Assembly: GCF_000313135.1 (NCBI RefSeq)
Contig: NW_004457712.1
Coordinates: forward strand, 361,294 to 425,293
DNA length: 64,000 bases
Direction: 5' to 3'
Origin: Acanthamoeba castellanii str. Neff
Taxonomy: Eukaryota; Discosea; Longamoebia; Acanthamoebidae
Of the stretch, positions 62,969-64,000 are shown one piece after another (the stretch's first letter is position 1; every line of letters begins with the position of its first letter). The notes below the pieces were generated by a model. The model was not told where the DNA came from, made no database searches, and saw only the letters and a program-made list of their open reading frames with translations. The position numbers and the translations under genes were made by a program.

Positions 62969-64000
62969 ATGAGCATGGAGGAGCTGCAGGATGATCTCGG
63001 TGGTATTGTGCATCTCGAGCACATCAATCTGTGCATTCCAGAACAGGTTCGTCCATTTTCCAACCAGCCAAGCCGCAACTCAAGGATCAAGTCTGAGATA
63101 CTAATCTACCGAACAGCCCAAAGCGAGCGTGTTCTACTTCGAAGGCTTGGGTTTCACACGCGACCCTTTCTTCAACGTTGGAGCCAGCACCATGTGGTGC
63201 AACATTGGCTACCAACAGATCCACCTCTCGCCAGGGTGCACACCCCCTTCCTCTCCCTCTCCGCTCACTTCGTCAACAAGTGCTGAACTGTGGGTCATTG
63301 TAGGGAACCGCAGGTCGTGCGAGGTCACATCGGTTTGGTTGTGCCAAGCCTTGATGACTTGAAGAAACGACTTGTCCAGCCCAAGGTACTGACAAGAAGA
63401 GCTTGAGCTGCGCCAGTACAAACTCATTCACGATCTCCCATTCCACAGGTGGTGGATGGGTTGCAGGGCACCAAGTTCAGCTGGTCTGTACACGCGGCCG
63501 GTGATGCTGGTACGCCGTGCCAGATGCATAGGGAGGAACCTGTGAGAAAGACTCACCATTCATACGTATGTTGCAGATGCCCGCCACTACATTCGAGGGT
63601 TCGATGCCTCTAAAGAGGGTTACCTCGCAGTGACTGGCCCCTACGGCAACCAATTTAGGTTTGACTCTACTCTTCGGTGTGGCGGCGTGTGGCAAGCTTG
63701 AGCTTGGGCTGAGGCGCAATCAATACTCTTAGGATATACGAGGCCACCCCCGAAATTGCAGTCAAGGGCAATCTCGGTATCGTCTACCTGGAAGAGCTGT
63801 GCAAAGAGGGCACGGCCGACAAGATTGCCGCCTTCTACCGGCACGACTATCATCTGTCTCAACATTTCACATGCCGTTGTCTATGGTGCTGATGGTGGCT
63901 CTTCGTCTAGGAAGTACTTCGAGGCTCTAGCCTGGGTGGAGGAGGACAACGGAGTCAAACTCGCAAAGATCTCGGTTGGCCCGCGCCAGTGGCTGGTGTA
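62969..64000 (+). CDS. VOC/glyoxalase-fold protein (partial, 3' end beyond window)
   Basis: Exons: 62969-63046 (an in-frame ATG at 62912 is an alternative start), 63117-63235, 63304-63385, 63449-63509, 63577-63658, about 63733-63868, and from about 63911 to the edge. The protein reads GIVHLEHINLCIPEQ, then V-F-Y-F-E-G-L-G-F-T-R-D, MWCNIGYQQIHLSP, VRGHIGLVVPSLDDLKKRL, TGPYGNQFR and GNLGIVYLEELCKEGTADKI. The beta-alpha-beta-beta-beta modules with H-I and H-I-G near strand starts are typical of the vicinal oxygen chelate superfamily (glyoxalase I, bleomycin resistance, extradiol dioxygenase). A second module begins before the window ends. The metal and reaction cannot be told from this part. Confidence 0.78.

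Overview
The window is nuclear DNA of a eukaryote with GC-rich coding sequence and dense genes on both strands. It has many short introns (about 50-140 nt), often with GTACG- or GTGCG-type donors, and intergenic gaps of a few hundred bases. This style, together with the gene content (LamG, RasGAP, RasGEF, RhoGEF, Cdc7-type kinase, lysyl oxidase, MORN, U-box), suggests a free-living amoeba such as Ac­anthamoeba. The organism assignment is inference. Gene models were built by hand from splice signals, phase agreement between exons and family motifs; coordinates given as exons are my readings.

Layout. 1-10.3 kb, all minus strand: a HAM1/ITPase-like gene cut by the left edge, an intronless F-box plus cold-shock-domain protein, a Cdc7/SepA/MAP3K-epsilon-like kinase (12 exons), and a helix-rich protein with central hydrophobic segments. 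11.1-12.6 kb, plus: a MORN-repeat protein and a half-size EamA/DMT-like membrane protein. 13.1-18.7 kb, plus: a cytosolic RasGAP with a long charged tail interrupted by one in-frame TGA. 18.8-22.5 kb, minus: a BCS1-like AAA ATPase and a secreted FG-GAP/VCBS-like protein. 22.7-41.3 kb, plus: four tandem paralogues, each encoding a signal peptide, LamG domain, PKD/Ig-like ectodomain, one membrane span and a cytoplasmic RasGAP domain. A decayed DIRS-like retroelement lies between copies 3 and 4. 41.3-45.9 kb, minus: an IQ-REM-CDC25 RasGEF. 46.8-48.6 kb, minus: a full-length EamA/DMT transporter with a decayed duplicate of its 3' end downstream. 48.9-52.3 kb, plus: a DH-PH RhoGEF. 52.6-53.2 kb, plus: MsrB. 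53.4-54.8 kb, minus: a two-repeat Myb/SANT protein. 55.0-57.5 kb, plus: two tandem U-box, cysteine-rich membrane proteins. 57.5-59.4 kb, minus: a secreted LamG-lysyl oxidase. 60.2-61.0 kb, plus: a J-domain membrane protein. 61.1-62.6 kb, minus: an unclear small gene and a lysine-rich protein. 62.9 kb to the right edge, plus: a VOC/glyoxalase-fold protein.

How it may work together. About half of the window encodes regulators of small GTPases: one cytosolic RasGAP, four receptor-type RasGAPs, one RasGEF that might respond to calmodulin, and one RhoGEF. The tandem array is the most striking element: carbohydrate/matrix-type ectodomains coupled through one membrane span to a Ras off-switch. Introns of copy 4 match different sister copies in different places, which indicates gene conversion or unequal exchange. 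A secreted FG-GAP protein divergent from copy 1, and a secreted LamG-lysyl oxidase further downstream, add an extracellular matrix/adhesion flavour to the region, though a functional link is only inference.
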